The position numbers and the translations under genes are program-made. Shown in pieces: positions 1 through 10,961 of a stretch of 64,000 bases of DNA (its first letter is position 1; every line of letters begins with the position of its first letter). The notes under the pieces are model-generated. The model ran no database searches, was not told where the DNA came from, and was given only the letters and a program-made list of their open reading frames with translations. This stretch comes from Vitrella brassicaformis (Eukaryota > Sar > Vitrellaceae). The DNA lies in the NCBI GenBank assembly GCA_001179505.1, contig CDMY01000258.1, forward strand, positions 62,001 through 126,000. The letters run 5' to 3'.

Positions 1-2681
1 CACCCCACACATCTTCCTTCGGTGAATTCACCCTCTACCCTCCTGCGTCCGCGTGTGTGTCACCTGTGCTTGTTTGAATATGGACGGCTGCAGCTCCCCC
101 CCCGCGGCCAGCCCAGCCAGATCCAGACGATAAATGGTCGACGGCTCAGTGAAACCAGTCACCTTGTAGAAAATCTCTGACCATACACACACACACACGC
201 ACGCACACACACACACACACGTGTCGGCTGAGTGGAGGTGGCATTGCTTTCTCCTCGTCTCTTTCTCCGCTCCCTCGCCGCACCCACCGGTGTCCTTCCT
301 GCTGGATGAGGTGACCATCATGTTCATGCCGGCATCGACAGTCTTTCGGTGCTTTACCGTCACCTCCCGCCCCTCCCGCTCCTTCTCGGCCTCGACCCAC
401 TCGAATGAGCCTTCACCGTCGTTGACCGTGAACAGCTCGAGCTTGTTACGGACGTCCTGCAGGTACTCACACAGCAGGATGTTGGGCGCCGCGCGGCTGG
501 TGCCCTCGAGCACAGCGCCATTCTCTGCCTCGGGGATGACGTCGTATTGGCGGGCTATACGGCCTTCTGAAAGCGAAAGCAGAGGGGGAAAGGCATACGA
601 TGAGTGTCCGGGGGAGCGGTCATGTCCTTCTCTCATTTCTTGCCTGGTGTTTCTGCGGTGAGGTCTATGTCCATGGCTATGACCTTGTAACGCTGCGCGT
701 CCTTGTTTGTCTGCACATAAAGGTTTTGTACGTTGGTATGGCTGCACTACTGACTCGTGTGCTGCCCTGCCCTGCCCAGCTTGTGTGTGCATACCTGCCA
801 CAGGAATGTCGGGCCGATGTTGCCGATCAAGTCGTATCCAGCATCGAAATTATCTGGATGATATGGACGGCTCAAGCAGGGTGTCACTCAGATGGGTGCG
901 GTGTGTGTGCGCATGTGTGTGTACCGTACCGATGACTGGCTTCCACGACGACTTGACTTTGGTCATGTCCCTACCGATGGCCTCCAGATCACAAATCCAC
1001 ACTTGATTGGTCTGTTGGGTGCAACATGCACACACAGACAGAGTGTGCACGCCTTGTGTGCTGTATCTTCTGGTGCGTGGGGTCACTTTCATCTCTCACC
1101 GGCTCGCATGAACGGGAGATCGACAGCACAAGGTAGCGGCCATCTGCAGGCAGTCCAGAAGACATGCACACAACATCCACAATGAATCTTCACTCCACAA
1201 ATCCACACATCCATCCATCCATCCATCCACTCCTGGACCTTTGGTCTCTGAGGCGCTCGCCATCCACCTGACCCACACACCATCCGAACAGGGATGCATG
1301 CGGCGCATTGAGGCTGACAATGCGTCATTCTGCTCACTCAGGGTCGTCAAATTGAGCCAGGAGGACGTCTTCCGACTGGGGCGTCCCTAGCCGATGGAAA
1401 TACACCTATCACACACAGAATGGAATGCAAGACGGATGCACAGCGTCTCAGTGTCGCGTGTCTGTCTCTGCCGAACCTTTTGGTTCTGGTTCTTGGTCGT
1501 CTCCGTGCCGTCAGTTTTGGCGTACTTGTCGAGGTCGAAGTTGGAGTAGTACAGCCCACTGTCGTCGTGGTTCCAGCTCACGCCACTGTACTTGACCCTC
1601 TTGAGCTGGTCGTCGATCACGTACTGAGCCTCGTCGGCAGTGCTGTTGTCACCACTTGCCTGAAAGCTCTCCATGTCCACCACCTGCACACACCATGCAC
1701 CACACACCGTGAACGAGGGAAGGCCGACAGCATCTCTCTGAGCGATCTGTCCGTCTGTCATCGGCTTGCCTTGAATGCGGTCCAGTCCGAGCCCTTCTCA
1801 GAGATGCCGTAGGCCAGTTTGGAGCCGTCGTCAGTGAAGGTGAGTGATGTGAGGGCGATGGTGCCGTCCTCCGACCATGTGTTGGGGTCGAAGGCGCATC
1901 GGGAGGGTGCGTCCAGGGAGGGCAGGGTGTACAGCACGTATTGTTGCTGACATGACACGCAAACATGAATGACACACAGAGTCAATGGACGGACGGATGG
2001 TTGGAGGTGAGGGAGACCAGTGCGAGTCAAGTGCCATCCATACCTGCAGGCCGCTGTTGTGGTAGTAGTAGTACTTCCCTCCTCTTTTGAAGGGTGTGCC
2101 GAACTTCTCGTAGTCCCAAACCTTACATGCATTGCAAAGACAGACGATCCTCACACGAATGCAATGCGTGACCGACAAGGCAAGGATGCCCTGTCAGTGC
2201 CGTACCTCCCGCAGGCGAGTGAGTATCTTTTCTCTGACAGGCGCGTTCTGAATGAAGGGCGTCGACAGCTCATTCTGCGCAGCAACAAAGGCCTGAGTCT
2301 CCGGGCTGTCGGGGTCCTCCAACCACCTGTAGTAATGGTGTGATTGTCACATGAGGCAGGCGACTTCATGCTTAATCGACTCACCGGTAATAATCAGAGA
2401 TCTACACGAGCACACACATAAGCATGAAGTCGCCCTCTACTGGCTGTCTGAGTGGTTGATTGCTAGTTCACCTTGGTGCCATGGAACTCCTCAACGACCT
2501 CGTCGCGCCTTGCAACGGGGTAATCGTACTTCATCGTCGCACCAGCAGCAGCACTCATGCGACGGGACCTCCAGAGGAAGCCAGTGCGCTTGTGCAGGGG
2601 TGGCAGGAAGGAGGCAGCTTGCGAGCGGAGAGTGACGGCCGCAGTGAGTGAGAAGGGCAGGAGCATCAACCACAGCAGCAT
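1..2681 (-). CDS. Prolyl oligopeptidase (S9A), N-terminal part, 3' truncated by window
   Basis: Serine peptidase of family S9A (prolyl endopeptidase), which cleaves after proline in short peptides. Only the N-terminal region and beta-propeller exons are in the window; the catalytic Ser-Asp-His domain lies beyond position 1. Exon 1 (2681-2472) begins with a hydrophobic leader (MLLWLMLLPFSLTAA) and reads YPVARRDEVVEEFHGTK. A 17-nt micro-exon (2401-2385) supplies ISDYYR, then WLEDPDSPETQAFV (2326-2206), VWDYEKFGTPFKRGGKYYYY (2121-2044), LYTLPSLDAPSRCAFDPN and TFTDDGSKLAYGISEKGSDW (from 1946), and DGRYLVLSISRSCEPVR near 1.1 kb. These match the conserved order of the family. The intron after TAFK at 1770 starts with GCAAGC, a GC-AG intron. 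The leader could be a secretory signal or a targeting extension; a shorter cytosolic start at an internal Met (RRMSAAAG) is possible. At least 14 exons are visible. Family call firm; exact exon joins inferred. Confidence 0.88.
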
Positions 2682-3176
2682 CCACCACTGCAGCGCACAA
2701 ACACAAACTGTTGCCTGTCAAGGCCAGCTAATGAGTGCATCTTTCCTACATCTCAGTGAAGATTTTCAGTCCTTCAGACGACGGCTGTTCCTTGCCGCTC
2801 CGTCACGCTAAGCTCGCAGCCATAAGCTCGCAGCCGTTACACGCACACTGTAGAAAAGGTCGTGACCGTAAGGGCGGCACAACTCTGATTCTATCGCACA
2901 CAGACACTCCCGGGAGTAACCGAAGGCACCAAGGCGACCCGCACACGGCTGCGGAACTCAAAGAAACGGAAAACAGACGACTGGAGAGGAAGGGGAGAGC
3001 AAGAAGCAACGAGTGAAACATCGCGATTCAAGCAGTGAAGAACGGCCTGAGAGGCACTGCGACACTGGGTACGCACCATGCACAAGCGACAACATTGAGA
3101 ACACCGTTCGTTGCATGAAAGCACTTGTCAATGTTTGCTGTTGCTTGATTGTTGGTTGCTTTGAAACAGGCCGGTC
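2682..3176. promoter_or_regulatory. Divergent intergenic region, prolyl oligopeptidase / subtilase-like gene
   Basis: About 495 bp separate two start codons on opposite strands, so both promoters must lie here. I see no TATA box or other named element I would defend. A short direct repeat (ataagctcgcag / ctaagctcgcag) sits at about 2810-2835. Confidence 0.4.
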
Positions 3177-6100
3177 ATGGCATCGGGCCATCGTGTCCGC
3201 CTGCTGATCCTGCTGGTGGCATCTCTCTGTCTATGTGCGACGGTGACAGCTCAGTGGTTTGGTGGCCGCAGCAGCCGTGCCGATACTGCCGATTCCGAGC
3301 CTGCTCCAGCCGCCGATGAATCGTCGCGTCGCAAGTGGTGGCACCTGGACAATGAGCCTGTAGAGGACCTCGGCGCGCCTTCCCCAACGCTATTCGGCGG
3401 CTCACGGGCAGCGGGACAGGACGAACCGACTACCACAAGCCAGCCGTGGTTTGCAGGCCTGTTCCCGCCATTCGGCTTCTCCTCTCAGCCGGCCAAAGAT
3501 GCCTCTGGTGCAGAGGAGGGCCTCAAGCCACTCAACTCCAGCAGCTTGGAGGGCTCAAACGGGCGCATCATCTGCCTGTTCAATGACGACATACAGAGCC
3601 ACCAGGAGACCAACCGCGCCACCCTGCTGAGCGACCTCCGGTCAGCGTGGCGTGACCGCACCGCTGAGTGCCGCGAGCCGTTCGGAAGCCGATTCCTGAG
3701 CTCACTGGGCATCGAGATCTTCACGGTCCAAGAGGAAGCCCAGTACGGCTGCCTGAAGGACCTGCTCACGCCCTATCAGGACATGGTCACGTGCACGCCA
3801 TCCTTCCTTTTGACCCGCATCTTCCAAGCACAGCCGACCGGATTCCTCGGCGGCATCCTCAGCAACAACGCTCCCAGCGGCGACCAGCAGACAGTGACCA
3901 CCAAGAAGGCCGACGGGCCGATGTTCGCCGGTGCGAATCGCGGCAACAAGACCACCCAGCGTGAAGACTTCGAGTGGTTCAGGAACGCCAATGACGTCAT
4001 CTTCGGCGGCGCGAGTCAGCTTCAGAACGTCCTCAAGGCATATCAGCAGTCGGACTTCGCCAAGAAGGAGGAAGAACAGAAAAAGGCCGCCGCTGAGGCC
4101 GAAGCAGCCAAGGCCAACAAGAACACGGGCAGCGGAGCAGTGTCCACACAAGCTGTGGGAGCGGGTGCCATCCCCTTCGACCAAGGCGCGCTGGGAGATA
4201 TCGCCAACGCTCTGCCGCAGCAGGCCATCCAGGAGCTGAGCCCGCGGGCCAAGGAGCAGCTGCAGGTCGTCAGTTCCTTCATCGGCACGGGAATGGACTA
4301 CTTCATCAAGGCCATGCAGGGCATGGCGCCCACACCGCTGGAGGGGCTGGCGGGCGCGGGAGGGCCTGGCATTGGCGATGTGCAGCAGGCCGTCGCCCTT
4401 TCGGCCGAGCAGGAGTCAGAGGTGCAGCAGCCCCACGGCCGCCCATCCGACAACCAGGCAGGCGGGCTCTTCGCCCGCAACAGCCGCGAGATCCCCCACA
4501 ACGGCATCGATGACGATGGCAACGGCTTCGTTGACGATTTCATCGGTCACGACTTCACCAAGCCCCCTCAGCAAGGCGGCAGCGGCTTCAGTGCCGCAAC
4601 AAAGGACGGCAGCCACGACACGGCAGCAGGAGTGCTCTTCGCCGGCAACTGCCAGCGCAAGATCGACTTCACCAACCTGGGCTCGCTGGCACAGGGCGAT
4701 GGGTGCAACGCCAGACGCCTCGGCCGGGCGCCACGGGCCATGCCCCTGAAGGTGTGGAGTGAGGAAAGGGGCGGAGCCGATCTGGCTGACGTGCTGACGG
4801 CCATAGACTACTCGGTTCAGCGCAATGCGTCCATGGCCTACCTCCCTCTTGGGTTCGGCGACTTCCCCTCACTGCAGCAGGCCAAGGAGGGCCCCCGCAT
4901 CCTCAGGACGGCCATCCACAGGGCCTCGCGTCACGGCCACGTGTTCGTCATCCCATGCGGCAACGAGGGCATCCAGCCGCAGCTCCAGTCGACGCTCAAC
5001 CTCAAGGAATACGTCGAGACCAACCTGTGTGACGTGCCGGGTGCGGCCGTCCTCTGTGTGTGCTCCATTGATTCCGCAACCGGGCAGCCGACTGATTACA
5101 CCAACATACCGCTCCTCACCCGCAATGTGCTGTGGGCCCCCGGCAGCCTTCTTAGTGTCGACTCATCGGGCAACCAGACGACCTTGACGGGCACCAGCCT
5201 CGCAGCCGCCTCCGTGCTGGGCACAGCAGCCATGGCACACGCAGCCCTTGGAGACGTGGCGACACCGGATCTCCTCTTTGCGTCCCTTCTGAGCAGCGAG
5301 CGCGAGGTCTTCGCGCCAGGCCGGCCTCTCAGCAGCGACGTCGCGCAGGAGTTGTCGCAGATACAGCACAGCAAGGCAGCGGCGAGAGACGCGACACGGC
5401 GCCGTATGCAGGCCGCCGCCCCTGCCGTGTCCTTTGTCGACATCGCCAGAGGAGCTGCCAACCTGGCGTCGGTCGCGGGCCCTGCAATTGCCAATGCTCT
5501 TGGAACCGTTCAGGGGCAACAAGCACCGCCACCGGCAGCCCCAGCTGCTGCTGGGGCTGCTGCTCCTCCTGCTGTTCCTGCTCTTGCTGGTGCGGCGGGG
5601 AATGGGCGCTTGGTGCAGAACCTGGGAAGGCTGGTCGATCCTACTGCATCATTGCTCAGCGGCATCGCTGCGAGGAACGGAATCGCCCCCCAAGGTTAGC
5701 AGCGAGCCACGCAATCGACTCATTCATTCTCTGCTCACTCTCCGGCTTTCTTTTGTATGTATGTGTGGCGCCTTTCTCTGTGTCAGGTGCTGCGAGTTGC
5801 CTGACGAAAGACACTATGCTGGTCGGCGGCACAGTGCTCGGCACACCCAAGGAGTACCAAGCCGCCAACCAGTGCCAGGCCGTGTGTCAGCAGACGGCCA
5901 CCCCCCAGCAGTGCACGGCATTCTCTTTCAAGGCCCCCAACGAGTGCACCCTCTTCAACAGCCCCACGGCCCAGAGCTCCACCCCCGGCACCGTGTCAGG
6001 CCCGGCATTCTGTCCGCAGCCACAAGCAGGGGCGCAGAGCGAGCAGGTGGCAGCGTTGGGAGCTTTGGCCCCCGGCCTTGCCTCTGCCGGGAGTCTCCTC

Positions 6101-8517
6101 CTTCCGGGCGCGGCGGCGCCCCTCAACTTGGCTGGGCTGGGTGCTGGTCTGGCGAGCAGTGGTACTCTAGTCGGCAATGTGGCGGCTAATCTGCCTGGTA
6201 TTGTGTCGACAAGCGCAAAGGCGCTGTCCACCGGTTTGGGGGCGGCGAGCGAGGTGGCCAAGTACGTGGACTTGGCCAAGGCGGCCGAGCTGGTGACACT
6301 GGCGAGGGACAACGGTGTGTTCAAGCGGCTGCCGGTGTCCAACCCCATCCCAGACCTCAAGATGCAGAGCCTCCCGCCACAAGGATGTAAGTATGGTGGC
6401 AGGGGGAGGGATAACAATTCAGTGGGTGGTGTGGTGTGAGTGTGAGTGTGGGTGGGTCATGTCATGTGTGGATGTCCGTGTGCAGCTGGTAAGCCCAAGA
6501 TCGACTGTTTCAAGCAAGGCATGAAGTGCTGCATCCCACTGGCCGCCCTCAACGGACGATACGAAGGCAGATTCGCGTGAGCAGCAAAAAACAGAAAGAA
6601 GGAGACGCACTCCCACCGCCGGCGATGCCCGACCACTTTGTCTCTTTCTGTTTGCAGGCCTGCCTTCTTGAGCGGCACTGAGCAGTGTTCGGCGACCCTC
6701 TCGAGCGACATTTTCAGCAACCCCAATGACTTCGGTGGTGACGTGTGCGCCACGGCCGTCTTCAAGGGCGAGGGCAACTGCGGCATGCGCGTCTACGACG
6801 CCGGCCCCACCAAGCTCTACGAGAACGAGCTGCGCCACCGTGGGGCCAACAACAATGTCATCTGCCGCTGCTGGCTGACCAAGAAGGAGGACGGGGACAT
6901 GTCGGTCAAGGGCGAGGCCACATGGGAGGTCACTGTCCAGGCCGCCAACGGCAGGACGGGAGAGGGAGCCGAACTCGGCGCCCTCGGACAGGCTGGAGGA
7001 CTGGTGGAATTTTTGGGATCTGAGGAGGGCCAGGCGGCCCTCTCGGGCGCCGGACAGCTGCTCAATCAGGTCTCCGGCACTCCCGCTCCCCCGGGAGCCA
7101 GGCCGGTGGCTGACATGCCTGTGGTTGGGAGGCTCGACGGGGCGATCGATGCCGTCAACGCCTACGATTTCCAGTCGGGCAGCTTCGCCGACACACTGAG
7201 GGCCCAGTCGGTGGATGAGGTGGACACACCCGGCGGCAAGGTGGCCGTCACACTGCTCACTGGTACGAGGGAGGGTGTCGAGGACGTCAAGGACTACGTG
7301 GACAGCCAAGCGCCGGAGAAAGGTTCAGGCAGGCGCTTGCTCCAGCAAGTGGACGCACCTGACGCCAGCATCAGCCCCAAGTGCAGTGCGTGGCTGTGGG
7401 CTAACCACGTGTATGCGAGGCGGTCACACTGCGAAGAGGCGCCGCTCGAGTACCAGGCCGTGAATGAGCAGTGTGCACCTGTCGAGCTGGTCAAGGACGG
7501 CTGCCCAGCCACAGATGCAGTCAACTTGAGGATGGTATGCCCACTGACCACATGCACTGCACTGCACTGGACGAGGAGGATCTGCATCCATCCCATTCAC
7601 TCTCTTGTTCGTTCGTGTGGCTGGGTGTGTGTATGTTTTGTCAGTGCGCATTGTCGTGCGGGCTGATGTGCTTCAAGATGGACAAGCTCCGGTGGTGGGA
7701 CGCCGCCCCCTACCGCCTGCACACGGAGTTCATCACCTACCCCTCCGTGCCGGCCCTGCGAGCCAACCTCGAGACCAGGTGCCCGGACTTCCTCGACGCA
7801 CTCCTGCAGAGCAACGACACAGGCATCCTGCCCATGGCATCACTGAGCCCACAGAGACGGCAGCTTCAGCGACGGCAACCACGGTGGCGAGACGCACGAG
7901 AGAAGAAGGACGAGGGAGACACCAGCAGCCCCACCGGCCCACCGTCTCTCGAGGACTTGGTCAACGACGGCCCTCTGGACCTGCTGCCAGCTGGAGACAT
8001 CCCTTCATCGGCAGCGGCAGATGGCACGTCTTTCGTCGAGCTGGTCTCCGACCTCGGCAACTCGGTCGTAGCGCTCGTCGCTGAGGAGGACCTGCCCCTG
8101 CTGAAGCCATCGCCATCGGAGGACCCCATGGCAAGTCTCGCCAACACATTCGGGGCCTTCCTCGGCGCGTCCCCCAACGCGACCAACGCGACGGATCGGT
8201 GGGCGGGGCTCTTCCCCGAGGGCGCGCGGGAGGAGCTGGGCATCGTGACGTTCAACCAGATGACGGGCGTCATCATGTCGGCCATCGTGGACGAGGGCAA
8301 GAACGTGGTGGGGCCGGTGTTGCCCAAGAAGGGGTGGGAGCTGGCCGAGGTGCTGGCGAGGCCCGAGCTGATTCGGTGGCGCTATGACGTGCCGCTGTAC
8401 ACATTCAGCAAGGTGATGGAGTTCATCCCCAGCCCCAACGATGACGGCGTGGCGCTCGACCTCATCCAGAGGGAACAGCTGGGGCTCACCCTGCCGCAGC
8501 TCGACACACGCAGCTAG
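3177..8517 (+). CDS. Secreted subtilase-like protein with PAN/Apple-like Cys-rich C-terminal region
   Basis: Five exons (3177-5694, 5787-6386, 6486-6576, 6658-7534, 7645-8517) sum to 4959 nt, 1652 residues in frame. Residues 1-25 form a signal peptide (LLILLVASLCLCATVTAQ). Residues about 120-220 (IICLFNDDIQSH onward) resemble an I9-type propeptide. The S8-like domain spans about 435-700: NGIDDDGNGFVDDFIGHDF (from N442), the His block SHDTAAGVLFAG (H480), the oxyanion Asn in IPCGNEG (N596) and the Ser block GTSLAAASV (S674). The catalytic-Asp block (DTG/DSG), normally about 25-40 residues before NGIDDD, is not visible. Exon 2 opens with a Cys-rich PAN/Apple-like module (CLTKDTMLVGGT to SGPAFC), then Ala/Gly-rich linkers and two more Cys-rich stretches. 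The fold suggests surface or secretory-pathway proteolysis or, if inactive, binding. Divergently transcribed from the prolyl oligopeptidase gene. Confidence 0.82.
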
Positions 8518-8673
8518 CTAGCTAGCTCGGGTGGTGGTGGTGGGGAGGGGGAGGTGCCTAATTCGTGAATCGATGTGGTGCAAGGCAAGAGTCATGGTAG
8601 CCATTTATGCGTACGTCTTGTCGATAAGTAGAGGGGGCGCATTGATGTGCCAGTGGGGGGGGGGGGGGGGAAC
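8518..8673. other. 3' flank with (CTAG)n and poly-G run
   Basis: Starts with three GCTA units overlapping the stop codon, contains a G-rich stretch, and ends in a run of 16 G followed by aac at the edge of the assembly gap. Confidence 0.6.
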
Positions 8674-8973
8674 NNNNNNNNNNNNNNNNNNNNNNNNNNN
8701 NNNNNNNNNNNNNNNNNNNNNNNNNNNNNNNNNNNNNNNNNNNNNNNNNNNNNNNNNNNNNNNNNNNNNNNNNNNNNNNNNNNNNNNNNNNNNNNNNNNN
8801 NNNNNNNNNNNNNNNNNNNNNNNNNNNNNNNNNNNNNNNNNNNNNNNNNNNNNNNNNNNNNNNNNNNNNNNNNNNNNNNNNNNNNNNNNNNNNNNNNNNN
8901 NNNNNNNNNNNNNNNNNNNNNNNNNNNNNNNNNNNNNNNNNNNNNNNNNNNNNNNNNNNNNNNNNNNNNNNNN
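8674..8973. other. Assembly gap, exactly 300 N
   Basis: Unsequenced placeholder. Left flank ends G16-aac and right flank begins G18-aacc, so the contig ends share at least 19 bases. The gap probably reflects an unmerged homopolymer overlap, not missing sequence. Confidence 0.95.
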
Positions 8974-9441
8974 GGGGGGGGGGGGGGGGGGAACCGATGC
9001 ACACGGGCATGCAGGTGAGGTGAGGTGAGGTTGTATTTGTTGATTGATTCTGTGGCGGGATGAGATGAGACGCAAGAGGTGCCTGTCGGTCGGCCTGTTT
9101 TCTTTCTTCTAGCCTGTTTGTCAAGGACGTGGATGGATGGATGGATGGATGAGTGCGTGTGGTGAGGCATTTGGCTTTTCTTTCTTTGCTCACAGACAGA
9201 CAGACTCGCCTGCTAGTCCGTTAGTGGTTTGGACACGTACGTACGTATTATGTGTTATGTGTTATGTATGTGTGTGTGGTGTATGTGTGCATAGGTGCGT
9301 ACTAGTGGTGTGTGTACGTGGTTTCATCAATCAACACATGGTCATTTTCACCCACAGTCAGCAGCCACAGTTGGTCTCACAGACTCACTCCTCATACACG
9401 GCTCGACTCTCCCCATCTCCCTCCCTCCCGTACTCGAGTAG
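8974..9441. other. Intergenic, 3' flanks of two convergent genes
   Basis: Tail-to-tail spacer between the subtilase-like gene and GET4. It holds a (GGAT)n tract near 9131-9152 and TG-rich simple sequence near 9250-9320. No coding signal seen. Confidence 0.6.
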
Positions 9442-10410
9442 TCACCCCTGCAGCAGATTGCTAAGCATGCCCATCAGGCCGCCCGACGCATTGGCGTCCT
9501 TGACGCCAAACACGTCCCCCTTGATGACCTCCAGGTACCTCGCGAATGAGGGGTCTCGCCTGAGCACCAGCTGGTACTTGGTCTGCACCATCAGGAAGAA
9601 ATCCCAGTCGTTGAGCCGGCACGCCTCGGCAAGCAGATAGGCAGCCTGGAGGGCCGGCGGGAGGCCGGGGTCATCCAGGTCAGACCCGATAAGTGATTCG
9701 ACGAATGTAACTGCGGTGGGAATGTCGTTCATGGAGAGGACCATGAGGGTGGTGCGGAGGGGGAAGAGCGGCGCCTCGCTGGGGTAGGCCTCGGGCTGCC
9801 ACTCACGCACCATCGCCGCCAGGTCACAGCCGTCCTTGCCAAACACCAAATGAAGCTGCACGTACCGTACGTACGCGACACACAGCACAATCGACTGATT
9901 CTTGACCAGTCTCTCTCTGTGTCGGTGTGTGTTCGTGTTGCCGCCTACCTGAGCACTCCCGAAGTCCTTCTCTGCCCAGTATGCCTTGCCGGCTGCCGTG
10001 TGTAGCATCGGGTGGCCATTCGGGTAGGGGCTCTCCGCCCCCTCCTGCCCCTCGAGTGGTGTTGTCGACGTCCACTTGATGGCCTTGTTGATGAAGCGGT
10101 ACTTCTCCTTGGTCGAGTGGGGCGGGCAGGCCTGGAACAGGGCCACGATCGTCTCTAATCGCTCGGCGGTGACGCAGGGCAGCCTGTCGGCCTCCTCTTT
10201 CCAGAGGTCGATGAGTGTGATGGCCAGATCTGCGGTCAGGCCGTACTGCTCCTTGGCGGCAAACTTGAGGGCGAAGTCGGCGCACAGCGAGGCCGCCTCG
10301 TCCCTCTTACCGCGGGCTGTGAGGCGGGAGATGTAGCTGGTGAGCACCTGGTGCGCGTCGTAGAACTGGCCGCGATTGATGCGCTTGTCAATGTTGGCTG
10401 CGGTTGTCAT
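9442..10410 (-). CDS. GET4: GET4/TRC35-like tail-anchored protein targeting factor
   Basis: Alpha-solenoid subunit of the Get4/5 (TRC35/UBL4A) complex, which hands tail-anchored membrane proteins to the Get3 ATPase in the cytosol. Two exons (10410-9949 and 9855-9442) joined by a CAG/gtaggc donor and a tgcag acceptor give 291 residues, close to the 310-330 typical of the family. Visible family features are the opening INRGQFYDAHQVLTSYISRL, helical repeat blocks such as ASLCADFALKFA, KYRFINKAIKWTS and NGHPMLHTAAGKAYW, and the C-terminal half VTFVESLIGSDL to QTKYQLVLRRDPSFARYLEV. An upstream in-frame ATG at 10458 would add 16 residues; the inner ATG is preferred because the family starts close to the RG-F-DAHQ block. 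Convergent with the upstream subtilase-like gene. Confidence 0.85.
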   Translation of the reverse strand: MTTAANIDKRINRGQFYDAHQVLTSYISRLTARGKRDEAASLCADFALKFAAKEQYGLTADLAITLIDLWKEEADRLPCVTAERLETIVALFQACPPHSTKEKYRFINKAIKWTSTTPLEGQEGAESPYPNGHPMLHTAAGKAYWAEKDFGSAQVGGNTNTHRHRERLVKNQSIVLCVAYVRYVQLHLVFGKDGCDLAAMVREWQPEAYPSEAPLFPLRTTLMVLSMNDIPTAVTFVESLIGSDLDDPGLPPALQAAYLLAEACRLNDWDFFLMVQTKYQLVLRRDPSFARYLEVIKGDVFGVKDANASGGLMGMLSNLLQG

Positions 10411-10961
10411 GCTGCTTCGCTGGCTGATTGGATTGGATTGGTGGCTATCTTGATGCATTCATTCGAAGTGCTCCTGACGCATTTTTCGCTTGTCGCTCTA
10501 ACCCGTTTTGACCTTGGAGCCTTTGCGATCGCACCTGTCCACCTTTCTTTCCCAAAATACACGCCATCACTTTCGTCTTTACAGTAGCAACACGCACAAC
10601 AGTCTACACAAGGTAAGCAGCCACAAATCCCATCCCTATATTATGTACACAGCAGCCCATAGTTCCCCTTTCTCTCGCGATGATGAAAATGGAAGCGCAT
10701 CAGCGTCACGCAAACAGCAAAACATTCGCAGGGCGCTGTGAAGCTCTGCCTTTTCGTTGTCCGCGGTCAGCTGAGGCACATCCATCTTTTTCATCACACA
10801 AGGAACCGAGGAACGGACAAGGCAGACGGACAGACGGTGGAAGGCACAAGACAGAGATAAGATCAAGGAAGCAGCCAATTGCACCCAAGGCCAACTGCAC
10901 CCAGGGCCAGCCAGGAAAGCCAGCAGGCAGGCAGAGCGACGTCCTGCCCTGGCTGAGTGAG
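10411..10961. other. Intergenic, GET4 5' flank and 3' flank of the NYN gene
   Basis: About 550 bp upstream of GET4. Apart from short purine-rich repeats (acaaggcagacggacagac near 10820) nothing stands out. Open frames here lack introns or family signals. Confidence 0.5.
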
